Origin: Patescibacteria group bacterium
GTDB taxonomy: Bacteria; Patescibacteriota; Minisyncoccia; UBA6257; Colwellbacteraceae
DNA: 43,426 bases
Direction: 5' to 3'
NCBI GenBank assembly: GCA_023380475.1
Contig: JAMCRD010000002.1
Location: 1 to 43,426 of the forward strand
In this document: one piece after another, positions 1 to 8,231 of the stretch
Layout: each line of letters starts with the position of its first letter
Position numbering within the stretch: the first letter of the stretch is position 1
Program-made: the position numbers and the translations under genes
The notes under the pieces: model-generated
Databases searched by the model: none
Seen by the model: the letters and a program-made list of their open reading frames with translations, nothing else
What the model was told of the DNA's origin: nothing

Positions 1-3
1 TGC

Positions 4-1020
4 CTATGAACTATATACTAGCGATTTATATCTTTTCAAATGTTTTTGGTTATGTGAACCTATAACTTTGAAATATCTTGAGACCTGTTCTGCGCTATCC
101 ATCCTAATATCCCTACCCTTTTGTGCAATTCGAGGACGTAGCCCATTATCCATCAGTATACCGTACACAGATTCTATTAGGTCAGGGGACAAGCTGGTAA
201 ATGCAAGTTTTTTGTAGACATACTTTTTCCCATTTACCTTGTAGCGATGTATTACTACGCACCCATCTGTATCGAATAATCCTCGAATGCACGCCTTTGC
301 AAAGTTGTTGTCTCTTTTAATCCACCTCGGGATGTCCAATCCTTTCGATAACTTATTCCCAATGGGTAGCCCTAGTTGATTAAGATACTTTATTAATCCC
401 GATCTAGAAACCACTATTACATTTACAGAGAGCTCCGGCCGATGACGGATATGTGGGTCTACCCCAAAGAGCTTCTTAATCAGTCTTACTGTATATAAAC
501 AAAACTTCCTGTCATCCTTGTGATGTAAGGCTATAGAAAGCTGATATTGATTCATACTCCCATCACCCATCATTATTCCTACGAATTCTGCTAACTTAGC
601 CGATTTTCTAGGCTTGCTGAATGGCAGGGGTGACAATATAGGATTGTTTTTGTATCTACCTTCTTTATTCCACCACGCTCTCCAATTTTCTCTGCGTACC
701 TCCGGGTTTCCTATTACTCCTCCTTGAGCCTTGTAAGAGGCTAGACCGCCCTTCCTAGCCCCTTTCTTTGTATACCAAAACCTGTCCTGCGTTTTTGTCC
801 TTCTCGGTACCCTAAGTTTATATTTGACTGTTATACATTTGGCTGATTCCTCCATGATGAGGAATTTCCCCCTGCGCCAATCTCGGATCGTGCGTGTGCA
901 AACTCCCAGGTACTTGGCTAGTTTATTTATGCTCCCTGCTTTTTGTATAGCCCTTTCCACAAATCGCCTCTGTTCTCCAGGAGGGAATTTAAGTCTATTA
1001 TCCTTTAGCGAATAAGCCAT
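4..1020 (-). CDS. LAGLIDADG-family homing endonuclease with N-terminal HTH
   Basis: Complete 338-residue protein. Residues ~30-50 (INKLAKYLGVCTRTIRDWRR) form a helix-turn-helix that could bind DNA. Two LAGLIDADG-type helices are visible: LAEFVGIMMGDGSMN near residue 145 and ACIRGLFDTDGCVV near residue 245, each with the catalytic acidic residue (GDG, DTDG). This is the layout of a monomeric two-motif endonuclease that cuts a long target site. It is free-standing: I see no intron core or intein junctions around it. It is divergent from infB, with 75 bases between the two starts. Its own target is unknown; it could have moved in as a passenger. The family is clear; cleavage activity is inferred from the retained acidic residues. 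Confidence 0.85.
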   Translation of the reverse strand: MAYSLKDNRLKFPPGEQRRFVERAIQKAGSINKLAKYLGVCTRTIRDWRRGKFLIMEESAKCITVKYKLRVPRRTKTQDRFWYTKKGARKGGLASYKAQGGVIGNPEVRRENWRAWWNKEGRYKNNPILSPLPFSKPRKSAKLAEFVGIMMGDGSMNQYQLSIALHHKDDRKFCLYTVRLIKKLFGVDPHIRHRPELSVNVIVVSRSGLIKYLNQLGLPIGNKLSKGLDIPRWIKRDNNFAKACIRGLFDTDGCVVIHRYKVNGKKYVYKKLAFTSLSPDLIESVYGILMDNGLRPRIAQKGRDIRMDSAEQVSRYFKVIGSHNQKHLKRYKSLVYSS

Positions 1021-1077
1021 ATCTCCATTGTATCAACAAGTAAGCCGGTATTCAATTTGTAAATCTGTCTCCATTCT

Positions 1078-1083
1078 GATAAT
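1078..1083 (+). promoter_or_regulatory. Candidate -10 box of infB (GATAAT)
   Basis: GATAAT ends 12 bases before the infB ATG, so the transcript would have a leader of only about 5 bases. The -35 region is weak (TTGTAA, 15 bases upstream). The same short box-to-ATG distance recurs at several other genes in this window. Confidence 0.4.
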
Positions 1084-1095
1084 CTTCTGTCCATA

Positions 1096-2526
1096 ATGTC
1101 CGGAACTGAAAGCTTAAGTTTGAAGCCGCGCCCTCCAGTTGTAGTGATCGTTGGCCATGTCGACCACGGTAAGACATCGCTGTTGGATTACCTGCGCAAG
1201 ACCAATGTAGTCGCCAGGGAAGCCGGCGGTATAACCCAGTCTGTGGGTGCATATGAGGTTGTTCACAACAGTAAGAAGATAACCTTCATAGACACGCCAG
1301 GCCATGAAGCTTTTTCAATGATGCGCCAGCGCGGGGCGAATATCGCTGATCTGGCTGTACTGGTTGTCGCCTCCGATGAAGGAGTCAAACCTCAGACTGT
1401 CGAAGCGATAAAAATCCTCAACGACACAGAAACGCCTTTTGTGGTAGCCATAACAAAAATCGATAAACCGAATGCTAACATTGATAAGGTTAAGAATGAA
1501 CTTCTGGCCAATTCCGTTCTTCTGGAAGGGTTTGGCGGCAATGTGAGCTGGCAACCGATATCCGTGATAAGTGGGGAGGGGATAAACGAGCTTCTCGACC
1601 TCATACTTTTGATGGGCGACGTATCGGATCTTAGTTACGACCCAGACACTAATGCTACTGGTTACGTACTTGAATCGCTAAAGGACAATAGACGCGGCGT
1701 AGTCGTGCATGTAATTCTTAAAAATGGCGTCTTACGTGAAGGTGAGGAAATTGCTACCCCCAGTGCCAAGGGCAAGATACGCATTTTGGAGGATTTCAAA
1801 AGGAAAAAGGTCAAGGAGTTGTTGCCATCCGCGCCAGCAGCCATAGTTGGGTTTGAATCCTTGCCGAATGGTGGGGAAATGTTTACCGCTGGGTTGAATG
1901 TCGGCAATCTTACCAAAGACAATCGTACGGCTATAGACAGTGCCAAACCTGTTTCGGAAGACGGCAGCGATACAAAGCTGAAAGTCGCTATAAAAGCTGA
2001 CACGTCCGGCTCGTTGGAGGCGCTACGCGGAGTATTAAATAGTAAACTTCAAATCACATCCTCAGCCGTAGGCAATATAACCGATGGTGACGTTAAGAGC
2101 GCAATCACCACCGGTAGCGTCATAATCGGGTTCAACGTGAAGGTGGACAAAGCGACAGAGAACTTAGCCCAAGCACAGCATGTTGAAATTGTTACTTCTG
2201 ACATAATCTATCGACTCACCGAAGCAATCGAGGCACGTCTGAAGGCTATGCAGATGGAAAAACCCACTGCTGGGCTGAATATTCTGAAGGTTTTCGGAGC
2301 CAGTGGTCGCAGACAGATTGTTGGTGGGAAAGTCACCGTTGGCGTATTGAAGGGTGGGATGACCGCAAAGATCAATCGTGCTGGTAGCGTCTTGGGCGAT
2401 GGCAGGATACTTAACGTCCAGATAGGGAAAAAGGATGTTGCCGAGGCATCAGAAGGGGTCGAGTGTGGGTTGCTCTTTGAGAGCGATGTGCCTGTACGAG
2501 CAGGCGATGACATTCAGGTTTTCTAG
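1096..2526 (+). CDS. infB: Translation initiation factor IF-2 (short form)
   Basis: GTPase that brings initiator tRNA to the 30S subunit and promotes subunit joining. G1 is GHVDHGKT (residues 20-27), G2 lies around GGITQ (44-48), G3 is DTPGH (66-70) and G4 is TKID (120-123) instead of the usual NKxD. Domains II, III and IV follow, with the C-terminal initiator-tRNA-binding domain at the end. At 476 residues it lacks the long N-terminal extension of E. coli IF-2 and starts almost at the G domain, as in many reduced bacteria. The stop codon is followed at once by the rbfA ATG, so the two are surely co-transcribed, probably with tRNA-Cys. Confidence 0.97.
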   Translation: MSGTESLSLKPRPPVVVIVGHVDHGKTSLLDYLRKTNVVAREAGGITQSVGAYEVVHNSKKITFIDTPGHEAFSMMRQRGANIADLAVLVVASDEGVKPQTVEAIKILNDTETPFVVAITKIDKPNANIDKVKNELLANSVLLEGFGGNVSWQPISVISGEGINELLDLILLMGDVSDLSYDPDTNATGYVLESLKDNRRGVVVHVILKNGVLREGEEIATPSAKGKIRILEDFKRKKVKELLPSAPAAIVGFESLPNGGEMFTAGLNVGNLTKDNRTAIDSAKPVSEDGSDTKLKVAIKADTSGSLEALRGVLNSKLQITSSAVGNITDGDVKSAITTGSVIIGFNVKVDKATENLAQAQHVEIVTSDIIYRLTEAIEARLKAMQMEKPTAGLNILKVFGASGRRQIVGGKVTVGVLKGGMTAKINRAGSVLGDGRILNVQIGKKDVAEASEGVECGLLFESDVPVRAGDDIQVF

Positions 2527-2859
2527 ATGAGGCCGTATCGTCACGAAAAGATCGAGAGTCTTATCCATCAGGAGTTGAGCAAAATGCTCGCCAAAGAAAT
2601 GGATTTCCCTCTGGGGACCCTGGCTACCGTAAGTGGGGTGAAGCTTAATGCCGACAATACCGAAGCTAAAGTTGGTGTTAGTGTTATCCCTACTGTTAAT
2701 ACCGAGGGAATCCTGGCTGATATAAAAAAACGGCAAGGTATGTTTCAATGGATGCTCAATCGCAAAATGAACATAAAACCCATGCCGCGCATAGAATTTG
2801 AGGCGGACTACGGCCTAGACAACGCGGCTAGAGTTGATAAGTTGCTCCGAAATATATAA
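2527..2859 (+). CDS. rbfA: Ribosome-binding factor A
   Basis: Small KH-fold protein of 110 residues that binds the 30S subunit and helps mature the 16S 5' end. The N-terminus (MRPYRHEKIESLIHQELSK) and the C-terminal IEFEADYGLDNAARVDKLL match the family, and the length is normal. The ATG directly abuts the infB stop, which is the classic infB-rbfA pairing; translational coupling is likely because there is no room for an independent ribosome-binding site outside the infB coding region. Confidence 0.95.
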   Translation: MRPYRHEKIESLIHQELSKMLAKEMDFPLGTLATVSGVKLNADNTEAKVGVSVIPTVNTEGILADIKKRQGMFQWMLNRKMNIKPMPRIEFEADYGLDNAARVDKLLRNI

Positions 2860-2880
2860 CAGGCTTTAATATTAGTGCCT

Positions 2881-2953
2881 GGCGGCATGGTGAAGTGGCT
2901 AACACAATGGTCTGCAAAACCATTATTCGCGAGTTCGACTCTCGCTGCCGCCT
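2881..2953 (+). tRNA. tRNA-Cys (GCA)
   Basis: Acceptor GGCGGCA pairs with TGCCGCC and the discriminator is U, the cysteine identity base. The anticodon stem ATGGT/ACCAT holds loop CTGCAAA with anticodon GCA. The T arm is GCGAG-TTCGACT-CTCGC. The 3' CCA is not encoded. It follows rbfA by 21 bases and is probably processed from the infB-rbfA transcript. Confidence 0.95.
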
Positions 2954-2957
2954 CCGC

Positions 2958-3638
<681 letters not shown>

Positions 3639-3680
3639 TCGTTTTGTCTGTGCCTGATTTTATTGTAAGCTTTCATCGAT

Positions 3681-3765
3681 GCCCGGGTGCTGGAATTGGT
3701 AGACAGCCGACACTTAAAATGTCGTGAGGTTAATCCTCGTGTGGGTTCGACTCCCACCCCGGGCA
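3681..3765 (+). tRNA. tRNA-Leu (TAA)
   Basis: Acceptor GCCCGGG/CCCGGGC with discriminator A. Anticodon stem CGACA/TGTCG with loop CTTAAAA, anticodon TAA. The long variable arm (GAGG-TTAAT-CCTC) is the class II feature expected of leucine tRNA. T arm GTGGG-TTCGACT-CCCAC. CCA is not encoded. Confidence 0.95.
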
Positions 3766-3774
3766 CTACACATT

Positions 3775-3791
3775 TTCTAACAATGTTAGAA
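3775..3791 (+). terminator. Possible weak terminator after tRNA-Leu
   Basis: TTCTAAC-AAT-GTTAGAA followed by TTTC forms an AT-rich hairpin ten bases after the tRNA. The stem is weak and the T-run short, so this is only a possibility. Confidence 0.35.
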
Positions 3792-3886
3792 TTTCGATAT
3801 GGGCAGTAGAACAAAAAGTGGGTTAACTCTCTTGGTCTGAGTCACAATAACTGAAAACCACACGAATAGTTGGTTCCGTTTTTACA

Positions 3887-4120
3887 TTGCCAGCGATACC
3901 GACATGGTATGCTGGTTTAGTTAAACCGGTTCTTACCCCTCCCAGCTGGTTTTTTGGACCGGTGTTGGTTTTTCTGTACGCCCTGATGGGAATAGCCGTC
4001 TTTATCGTTCGGTCTAGGAGACTAAAAACTCCCAATGGCGGTGTGGCACTGGGAGTTTTTGGCGTGCAGTTAATCCTTAACGTCCTCTGGTCGGCTGTAT
4101 TTTTCGGCCTGCATGCTTAG
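3887..4120 (+). pseudogene. TspO/MBR-family fragment, truncated at both ends
   Basis: The translation carries the TspO signature IPTWYAGLVKPVLTPPSWFFGP, then a membrane helix ending LMGIAVF, then [15 protein letters not shown] full TspO has about 150-160 residues and five membrane helices; here only ~77 residues, covering the middle of the family, are open. Upstream in frame, VGSVFT resembles the end of helix 1, but a TAA at 3848-3850 cuts off the rest. The protein stops exactly where helix 4 should begin. The first possible start is TTG at 3887. The 3' end overlaps the end of trpB2 by 4 bases. A small two-helix protein cannot be excluded, but a remnant is more likely. Confidence 0.6.
4024..4060 (+). 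terminator. Terminator-like inverted repeat inside the TspO fragment
   Basis: AAAAACTCCCA (4024-4034) and TGGGAGTTTTT (4050-4060) are perfect 11-base complements, with a T5 run on the 3' side. By sequence it is a good intrinsic terminator, reading either way, yet it lies inside the TspO-like reading frame. It could end minus-strand trpB2 transcription 57 bases past the trpB2 stop. Confidence 0.55.
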
Positions 4121-5415
4121 CTGCGGTTTTTCCTTGAGAAGTAGTCGGCGTAGGCTTGCATGTCAAAGTGACCGTGGCCACTCAAGTTGAACAGGATGGT
4201 TTTACTTTTGCCTTCCTTCCTGCATTTTATCGCCTCGTCGATAGCTGTCTTGATGGCGTGAGCGGATTCAGGAGCGGGGATGATGCCTTGGCTTCTGGCA
4301 AATTTTACCGCAGCTTCGAAAGCCTCGTCTGAATCAGGCGCCACGGCTTCGATATAGCCGTGTTCGTAAAGAGCGCTGGTTAATGGTGCCGCGCCATGGT
4401 ACCTAAGTCCGCCGGCATGGATGGGCGGGGGAACGAAATCAGCCCCCAGTGTTTTCATTTTCAGGAGCGGTGTCATCCCAGCTGTATCGCCGAAATCATA
4501 GCGATACTCTCCTTTGGTAAGGCTGGGGCAAGACTTTGGTTCTGAAGCGATGACTCTTAGTTTTGGTTTTGAGCCGTTCAGTTTGTCGGCTAAGAATGGG
4601 AAAGATATCCCGGCCAGGTTGCTGCCGCCGCCGTGGCAGCCGATGATTACATCAGGATAATCGCCGAGTTTCTCCAACTGCGCTTTGGCCTCCAAGCCAA
4701 TTACGGTCTGGTGAAGCAGAACGTGGTTTAGTACGCTGCCCAGAGCATATTTTGTGTCCGAGCGGCTTAGGGTATCCTCTAGTGCCTCGGAGATGGCTAT
4801 GCCTAAGCTACCGGGGCTGTCCGGCTGTTCAGCTAGAACTTTCCTGCCGAAGTTCGTTAAAGAGCTGGGGGAAGACACAACTTTTCCGCCGTATGTCTCG
4901 ATCATAATCCGGCGATACGGTTTTTGATTAAAACTGACTTTTACCATGTAGACCATGCACTCCAGTCCGAACAGGTTGCAGGCGAAAGATAGCGCGCTGC
5001 CCCACTGGCCGGCACCGGTTTCTGTAGCCAGTCTTTTCACGCCTTCTCTCTTGTTGTAGTAGGCTTGGGCGATAGCAGTGTTGGTCTTATGACTGCCACT
5101 GGGGCTCACTCCTTCGTACTTGTAGTAGATCTTGGCAGGTGTGTCCAATTCTTTTTCAAGACGGGTGGCACGGATCAGAGGACTGGGACGGAAAATCTTG
5201 TAAGCCGCTTGCACCTCTTCCGGTATATCGATGAATCGTTCCTTGCTTACCTCTTGCTTTATCAGTTCTTGAGGGAATATCCGGCTTAAGTCATCGGGGC
5301 CAACCGGCTCCTTGGTCTTGGGGTTTAGTGGCGGGTCTAATTGGAAGGGCAGATCTGCGAGGATGTTGTAGTAGTGCGTCGGCAACTCGTTGTCACTTAA
5401 AAGTATTTTAGGCAT
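4117..5415 (-). CDS. trpB: Tryptophan synthase beta chain, TrpB2 type
   Basis: PLP enzyme that joins indole and serine to make tryptophan. The N-terminal extension, the PLP-lysine segment GSHKTNTA (Lys110), the ETGAGQWG loop (132-139) and the phosphate-binding GCHGGGSN (259-266) identify the TrpB2 subfamily, which usually works without an alpha subunit. At 432 residues the length is normal. No other trp biosynthesis gene is in the window, so the cell may salvage indole rather than make tryptophan de novo. The upstream gene on the same strand is a trp repressor, which supports the assignment. A perfect hairpin lies between the two genes. Confidence 0.95.
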   Translation of the reverse strand: MPKILLSDNELPTHYYNILADLPFQLDPPLNPKTKEPVGPDDLSRIFPQELIKQEVSKERFIDIPEEVQAAYKIFRPSPLIRATRLEKELDTPAKIYYKYEGVSPSGSHKTNTAIAQAYYNKREGVKRLATETGAGQWGSALSFACNLFGLECMVYMVKVSFNQKPYRRIMIETYGGKVVSSPSSLTNFGRKVLAEQPDSPGSLGIAISEALEDTLSRSDTKYALGSVLNHVLLHQTVIGLEAKAQLEKLGDYPDVIIGCHGGGSNLAGISFPFLADKLNGSKPKLRVIASEPKSCPSLTKGEYRYDFGDTAGMTPLLKMKTLGADFVPPPIHAGGLRYHGAAPLTSALYEHGYIEAVAPDSDEAFEAAVKFARSQGIIPAPESAHAIKTAIDEAIKCRKEGKSKTILFNLSGHGHFDMQAYADYFSRKNRS

Positions 5416-5452
5416 TAGTTGGTTTGCTTTGATTTGTCTTGTGTTAGTCGGT

Positions 5453-5486
5453 AATAAAACTCGACCACCATGGGTCGAGTTTTATT
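5453..5486 (-). terminator. Perfect 14-bp hairpin between trpR and trpB2
   Basis: AATAAAACTCGACC (5453-5466) and GGTCGAGTTTTATT (5473-5486) are fully complementary around a 6-base loop. On the minus strand the 3' arm ends GTTTTATT, so it looks like an intrinsic terminator after trpR and 38 bases before the trpB2 start. It could be a simple bidirectional terminator or an attenuator setting trpB2 expression. Confidence 0.65.
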
Positions 5487-5586
5487 TTAACCGTCTGTTA
5501 AACGACCTGGGTGGAACGCCAATGCAAAACCTGCCACCAGGCCAAGGAATAAGTATATGTTTTTGAACCCCTGTTACTCATTGTAG

Positions 5587-5859
5587 TTATAGATTTTTAC
5601 CCAACAATCGTTGGAATCCTCCCTTTGGGTTGGACAGTTCTTTCGAACCGCGCGTTATTTGGGCGATACTGACTTTTAACTCTTTTGATATCTGTCTCTG
5701 TGGTACATGATCGTTAAGTCGCAGTATGATCTGCCAGCGGGTGGCTATGTTGGCATACTCCTCCGGTGTAAGCAGATCTGTCAGGAACGAATCCAATAAT
5801 TCGTCGCTGGCTGAGGCTTTACGTATCACGTGGATCAGTTCTTTTCGGACAGGTCTCAT
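5587..5859 (-). CDS. trpR: Trp repressor family protein (TrpR)
   Basis: 90 residues, all-helical TrpR fold. The helix-turn-helix is QRQISKELKVSIAQITRGSK (residues 54-73). Compared with E. coli TrpR, the residues that touch DNA (Ile79, Ala80, Thr83, Arg84) correspond to Ile65, Ala66, Thr69 and Arg70, and the tryptophan-binding Arg54 corresponds to Arg41. It should therefore sense tryptophan, unlike more divergent YerC/YecD relatives. The ATG lies at the edge of a perfect 32-bp palindrome whose core resembles the E. coli trp operator, pointing to autoregulation. No Shine-Dalgarno sequence is visible; a TATAGC box ends 11 bases before the ATG, so the mRNA should be almost leaderless. The next gene downstream is trpB2. 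Confidence 0.9.
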   Translation of the reverse strand: MRPVRKELIHVIRKASASDELLDSFLTDLLTPEEYANIATRWQIILRLNDHVPQRQISKELKVSIAQITRGSKELSNPKGGFQRLLGKNL

Positions 5860-5890
5860 GATTATGTACTGCTATAGCAGTACATAATCA
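5859..5890 (-). promoter_or_regulatory. TrpR operator: perfect 32-bp palindrome over the trpR promoter
   Basis: Every base from 5859 to 5890 is self-complementary. The centre reads TGTACTGCTATAGCAGTACA. The E. coli operator consensus is GTACT-N8-AGTAC with the same outer half-sites, so these are conserved here. The extended -10 box TGCTATAGC lies at the dyad centre, so bound repressor would block the polymerase directly. The palindrome ends on the A of the trpR start codon. Confidence 0.8.
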
Positions 5891-5918
5891 TACTATTACT
5901 TTGAGTGGGTTGAGTCAA

Positions 5919-5923
5919 GTATT
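5919..5923. repeat. Target-site duplication, left copy (GTATT)
   Basis: GTATT precedes the left inverted repeat and recurs at 6887-6891 directly after the right one, as expected for a 5-bp duplication made on insertion. Confidence 0.75.
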
Positions 5924-5948
5924 TGTACAGTGAACATCAAGGGGTGAC
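5924..5948 (+). repeat. IS left terminal inverted repeat
   Basis: Begins TGTACAGTGAACATC; pairs with 6862-6886 at 20 of 25 positions. Confidence 0.8.
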
Positions 5949-6824
5949 GGTGGATAAATATTGATCGGCCTTTTCCCGTGGGGTGATGCCGCCCAGCGAG
6001 AGGTGGATGCGCTCGGTGTTGTAATAGGTGAGCCATTCCTCGCGTGAGCGCCATGATCGCTGCGGATTTTGGTAATATTCGTCGTCGATCGTGCGGTGAA
6101 CCCGCTCCACCTTGCCGTCCCACCACGGCGACTTCTTCGGAATGAAGAAATGCGGCAGGTTCCGACCTTCACACCAGGCATGGAAGTCCCCGCGGAACTC
6201 GCTGCCATTGTCGGTCTGGACGGAGACGATGGGAAATCCGAAATACCGCTCGGCTTCCTCGATCGCGATGGTTGCATGCCGACTCTCGCGGGTCGCGAAG
6301 ACATGCAAGTAATGTAGCTCGGTGTACGAGTCGAGGACCGAGAACTGGTAATGGCGCATGCTGCCTTCGTAGACGTACTTCACGTCGAGCTGGACACCAT
6401 CGCCCGGCTTCGTGATCACAAGCGGTTCGGTAAGCGGGGCGTGCCAGCCGAGTTTGCGCTGCGGCTTCCGGATGAGGCCCTTCCTGCGGTAGAGGCGGAA
6501 GAGGATGGTGGTCGAGACGGCAATATTGAACACGCGGGCGATCTCGAGCTTCATCTTCAAGGGGCCGTAGTTCGTCTTCCGCTTCCGCTCCGCGATCCAG
6601 GCCTTGAGATCGGGCGTGAGCTTCGTTTTCGTGTCCGGCTTCCGGCTCCGATAGTCGTTCGACTCGTAGCCGTGGTCGCGCGCGTACCATTTGTAATACG
6701 TCTTCTTGGGGATGCCGAAGATGCGGCAGACCTCCTCGACGGGGCGATGCTCCGCCTCGACCAGGCGGTACCAGCGCAACCGGAAACCCTTCTCATACGG
6801 TGTTTGGTGCCTCATGATATCCAT
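5937..6824 (-). CDS. IS481-family transposase (DDE, rve domain)
   Basis: 295 residues. An N-terminal helix-turn-helix (residues ~28-46, VEEVCRIFGIPKKTYYKWY) is followed by an integrase core. The catalytic triad is visible: Asp147 (QLDVKY), Asp205 (QTDNGSEF) and Glu240 (GKVERVHR), with 34 residues between the last two. The C-terminal NTERIHLSLGGITP is typical of the family. The frame is intact and both ends lie inside the terminal repeats, so the element may still be active. Codon use is GC-rich compared with neighbouring genes. Confidence 0.92.
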   Translation of the reverse strand: MDIMRHQTPYEKGFRLRWYRLVEAEHRPVEEVCRIFGIPKKTYYKWYARDHGYESNDYRSRKPDTKTKLTPDLKAWIAERKRKTNYGPLKMKLEIARVFNIAVSTTILFRLYRRKGLIRKPQRKLGWHAPLTEPLVITKPGDGVQLDVKYVYEGSMRHYQFSVLDSYTELHYLHVFATRESRHATIAIEEAERYFGFPIVSVQTDNGSEFRGDFHAWCEGRNLPHFFIPKKSPWWDGKVERVHRTIDDEYYQNPQRSWRSREEWLTYYNTERIHLSLGGITPREKADQYLSTVTP

Positions 6825-6861
6825 GATACAGTGAACACCGTCACCCCGCGCCGCCGCTAGA

Positions 6862-6886
6862 GTTACCTCTAGGTGTTAACTGTACA
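6862..6886 (-). repeat. IS right terminal inverted repeat
   Basis: Read on the minus strand it begins TGTACAGTTAACACC, matching the left repeat at 20 of 25 positions. Confidence 0.8.
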
Positions 6887-6891
6887 GTATT
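6887..6891. repeat. Target-site duplication, right copy (GTATT)
   Basis: Same five bases as 5919-5923, directly outside the right inverted repeat. Confidence 0.75.
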
Positions 6892-6900
6892 CTATGGCCC

Positions 6901-6940
6901 TTAATAAAAATACCGCCTGCAGAGGCGGTATTTTTATTAA
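6901..6940 (-). terminator. Strong bidirectional terminator
   Basis: An 18-bp perfect stem (6901-6918 with 6923-6940) around GCAG, GC-rich inside and AT-rich outside, giving T-runs on both strands. On the minus strand it lies 13 bases after the stop of the small membrane protein and should end the operon valS-prsW-hsp20-membrane protein. Confidence 0.85.
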
Positions 6941-6952
6941 GCACAGCACGGG

Positions 6953-7174
6953 TTACTTGCAGCAATGGCAGCCCCTTTTGGCTAGCATCGCTACTCCGCC
7001 AACCAGTACTAAGATCGGCCAGATCCAACCGATTGCGCCTGCAGACAGTATCGCTAGGTCGCCGAGGAGGAATAGGACGCCGAAGAGTATCACCAGCCAA
7101 GGCATCATCACATGATGGAAGCACTTGCAGGTCTTACCCTCCATGTTGTTCATGTTATCCATATTTGTCGACAC
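6953..7174 (-). CDS. Small Cys-rich-ended membrane protein
   Basis: 73 residues if it starts at GTG 7174; ATG at 7162 gives 69. A hydrophilic head with CKCFHH is followed by two membrane helices (VMMPWLVILFGVLFLLGDL and WIWPILVLVGGVAMLA) and a tail RGCHCCK. The CxC...HH and CHCC clusters at both ends could bind a metal, but that is inference. I do not recognise the family; LiaF-like or DUF5668-like two-helix proteins have a similar shape. It follows hsp20 by 36 bases. The motif AAAGGTCG (7186-7193) precedes its start on the coding strand. Confidence 0.7.
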   Translation of the reverse strand: MSTNMDNMNNMEGKTCKCFHHVMMPWLVILFGVLFLLGDLAILSAGAIGWIWPILVLVGGVAMLAKRGCHCCK

Positions 7175-7185
7175 AATTAACTTTT

Positions 7186-7193
7186 CGACCTTT
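7186..7193 (-). promoter_or_regulatory. AAAGGTCG leader motif, copy 1
   Basis: Minus-strand AAAGGTCG lies between hsp20 and the small membrane protein, 11 bases before GTG 7174 or 23 before ATG 7162. It is one of eight intergenic copies upstream of starts in this window. Confidence 0.5.
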
Positions 7194-7210
7194 GGTTTGG
7201 GGCGGAAAGC

Positions 7211-7594
7211 CTAATCCTCTTTGATCTGCAGCTTCTTAGAGTTGCTGCGGTTAATTTTTGGTAAACGGACGGTTAGGACACCATTCTTCAAGGAGACCTT
7301 AGCTTCGTCGGGATCAACTTCCTGAGGCAAGATAACGGTCCGGGCGAACTTCCCCCAGAAGCATTCTTGGTACAAATAATCAGCATCCTCTATTTTCTCA
7401 TTGCGGTGCCGCTCACCGCGGATAGTCACCGACTCGCTGGTAGCCTCAACATCAATGTCTTCTTTTGATACACCGGCTATTGGTGTCTGGACCACTATTT
7501 CATCGCCGGTCTGGTAAACGTCGATTGTAGGCTGACCTTCGCCCTCGTCGACGATGAGACTATCCTTGTTTGGAGATTCCGCCATTGTCTTCAC
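7211..7594 (-). CDS. Small heat shock protein, Hsp20/alpha-crystallin family
   Basis: ATP-independent holdase chaperone. Up to 127 residues; a second ATG at 7585 would give MAESPNKDSL and 124 residues. The alpha-crystallin domain runs from IDVYQTGDEIVVQTPIAG to the C-terminus, with the conserved LKNGVLTVRLPK near residue 108. The short acidic N-terminal arm is typical of bacterial members. It overlaps the end of prsW by about 26-35 bases, so translational coupling is likely. Confidence 0.92.
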   Translation of the reverse strand: MKTMAESPNKDSLIVDEGEGQPTIDVYQTGDEIVVQTPIAGVSKEDIDVEATSESVTIRGERHRNEKIEDADYLYQECFWGKFARTVILPQEVDPDEAKVSLKNGVLTVRLPKINRSNSKKLQIKED

Positions 7595-8231
7595 TTCTTA
7601 GTATATCAAAATCGTGGAAAATGAAGAAGGAACAAAGCAGGACGAAGGCGATAGAGTATGCTTCTTGCTGAGCGAAGAAGAAGGCCAGATAGTTGAAACT
7701 GAAATGGATCACGGTGGCTACAATGATACCTATAGCCAGTTTTTTCTCCGCCCAGTAAAAACCAACGAAGCCCGAAGCAACAGCGTGCAACAGCGTAGCA
7801 CCGACAGACCGTATCAATATCGTGTGCACGGCGACCGCTGGGCCGGCTGATAACAAATAAGAGACGTTTTCTAGGGCAGCGAATCCCAAAGCTGCGGTTA
7901 TCAGGTAAATCATCGGGTCCATATGGTCATGGAATTTGTTGTGCCCGACCATAAGGTAGGCGGCCAGAAAGACGATGGTCTCCTCAATAAGTGAGAAAAC
8001 CATGAATTCGGCGCTGATATTGATTTCCCAGAAAGAGCTGAGAGTCATATAGTTGGCGATGAATTTCTCCAAGACTGCGGCCACAACTGCGGCTACTATA
8101 CCCGCAGAAAAAACTTCCGCGATCATCGTCCTCGGTTCAGGCCTCTTTCTGTCTTCCAACAGGAAGAAGATCAGCCATAACAAAGATGGGGTTACCCCCA
8201 ACAAAAACAGCAGCAGCACCGAACTTACCAT
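7560..8231 (-). CDS. PrsW-family intramembrane metalloprotease
   Basis: 223 residues, about seven to eight membrane helices. The family motifs are present: EE (Glu83-Glu84, SLIEETIVF), ALEN (Glu121), a histidine in LLHAVASGFVGFYWA (His149) and His176 in VIHFSFN. PrsW in Bacillus cuts the anti-sigma factor RsiW, but the CPR substrate is unknown. The start overlaps the end of valS by 7 bases and the end overlaps hsp20, so the three form one operon, which may tie proteolysis to stress response. Confidence 0.88.
   Translation of the reverse strand: MVSSVLLLFLLGVTPSLLWLIFFLLEDRKRPEPRTMIAEVFSAGIVAAVVAAVLEKFIANYMTLSSFWEINISAEFMVFSLIEETIVFLAAYLMVGHNKFHDHMDPMIYLITAALGFAALENVSYLLSAGPAVAVHTILIRSVGATLLHAVASGFVGFYWAEKKLAIGIIVATVIHFSFNYLAFFFAQQEAYSIAFVLLCSFFIFHDFDILRSEDNGGISKQG

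Larger units (their letters stand above)
5924..6886 (-). mobile_element. IS481-type insertion sequence, 963 bp, complete
   Basis: Single transposase gene between 25-base terminal inverted repeats (5924-5948 and 6862-6886; 20 of 25 positions match, both starting TGTACAGT), flanked by a GTATT duplication. Subterminal sequences GGGGTGACGGTG (5941-5952) and CACCGTCACCCC (6836-6847) are also complementary, and ACAGTGAACA recurs near 6829, perhaps transposase-binding sites. The element is visibly richer in G and C than its surroundings, which points to recent arrival from another genome. It landed 34 bases beyond the trp operator and did not break trpR. Confidence 0.85.

Noticed and set aside
6351-6860. 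169-residue open frame opposite the transposase
   Set aside because: GC-rich IS sequence keeps all frames open; the DDE triad is on the other strand.
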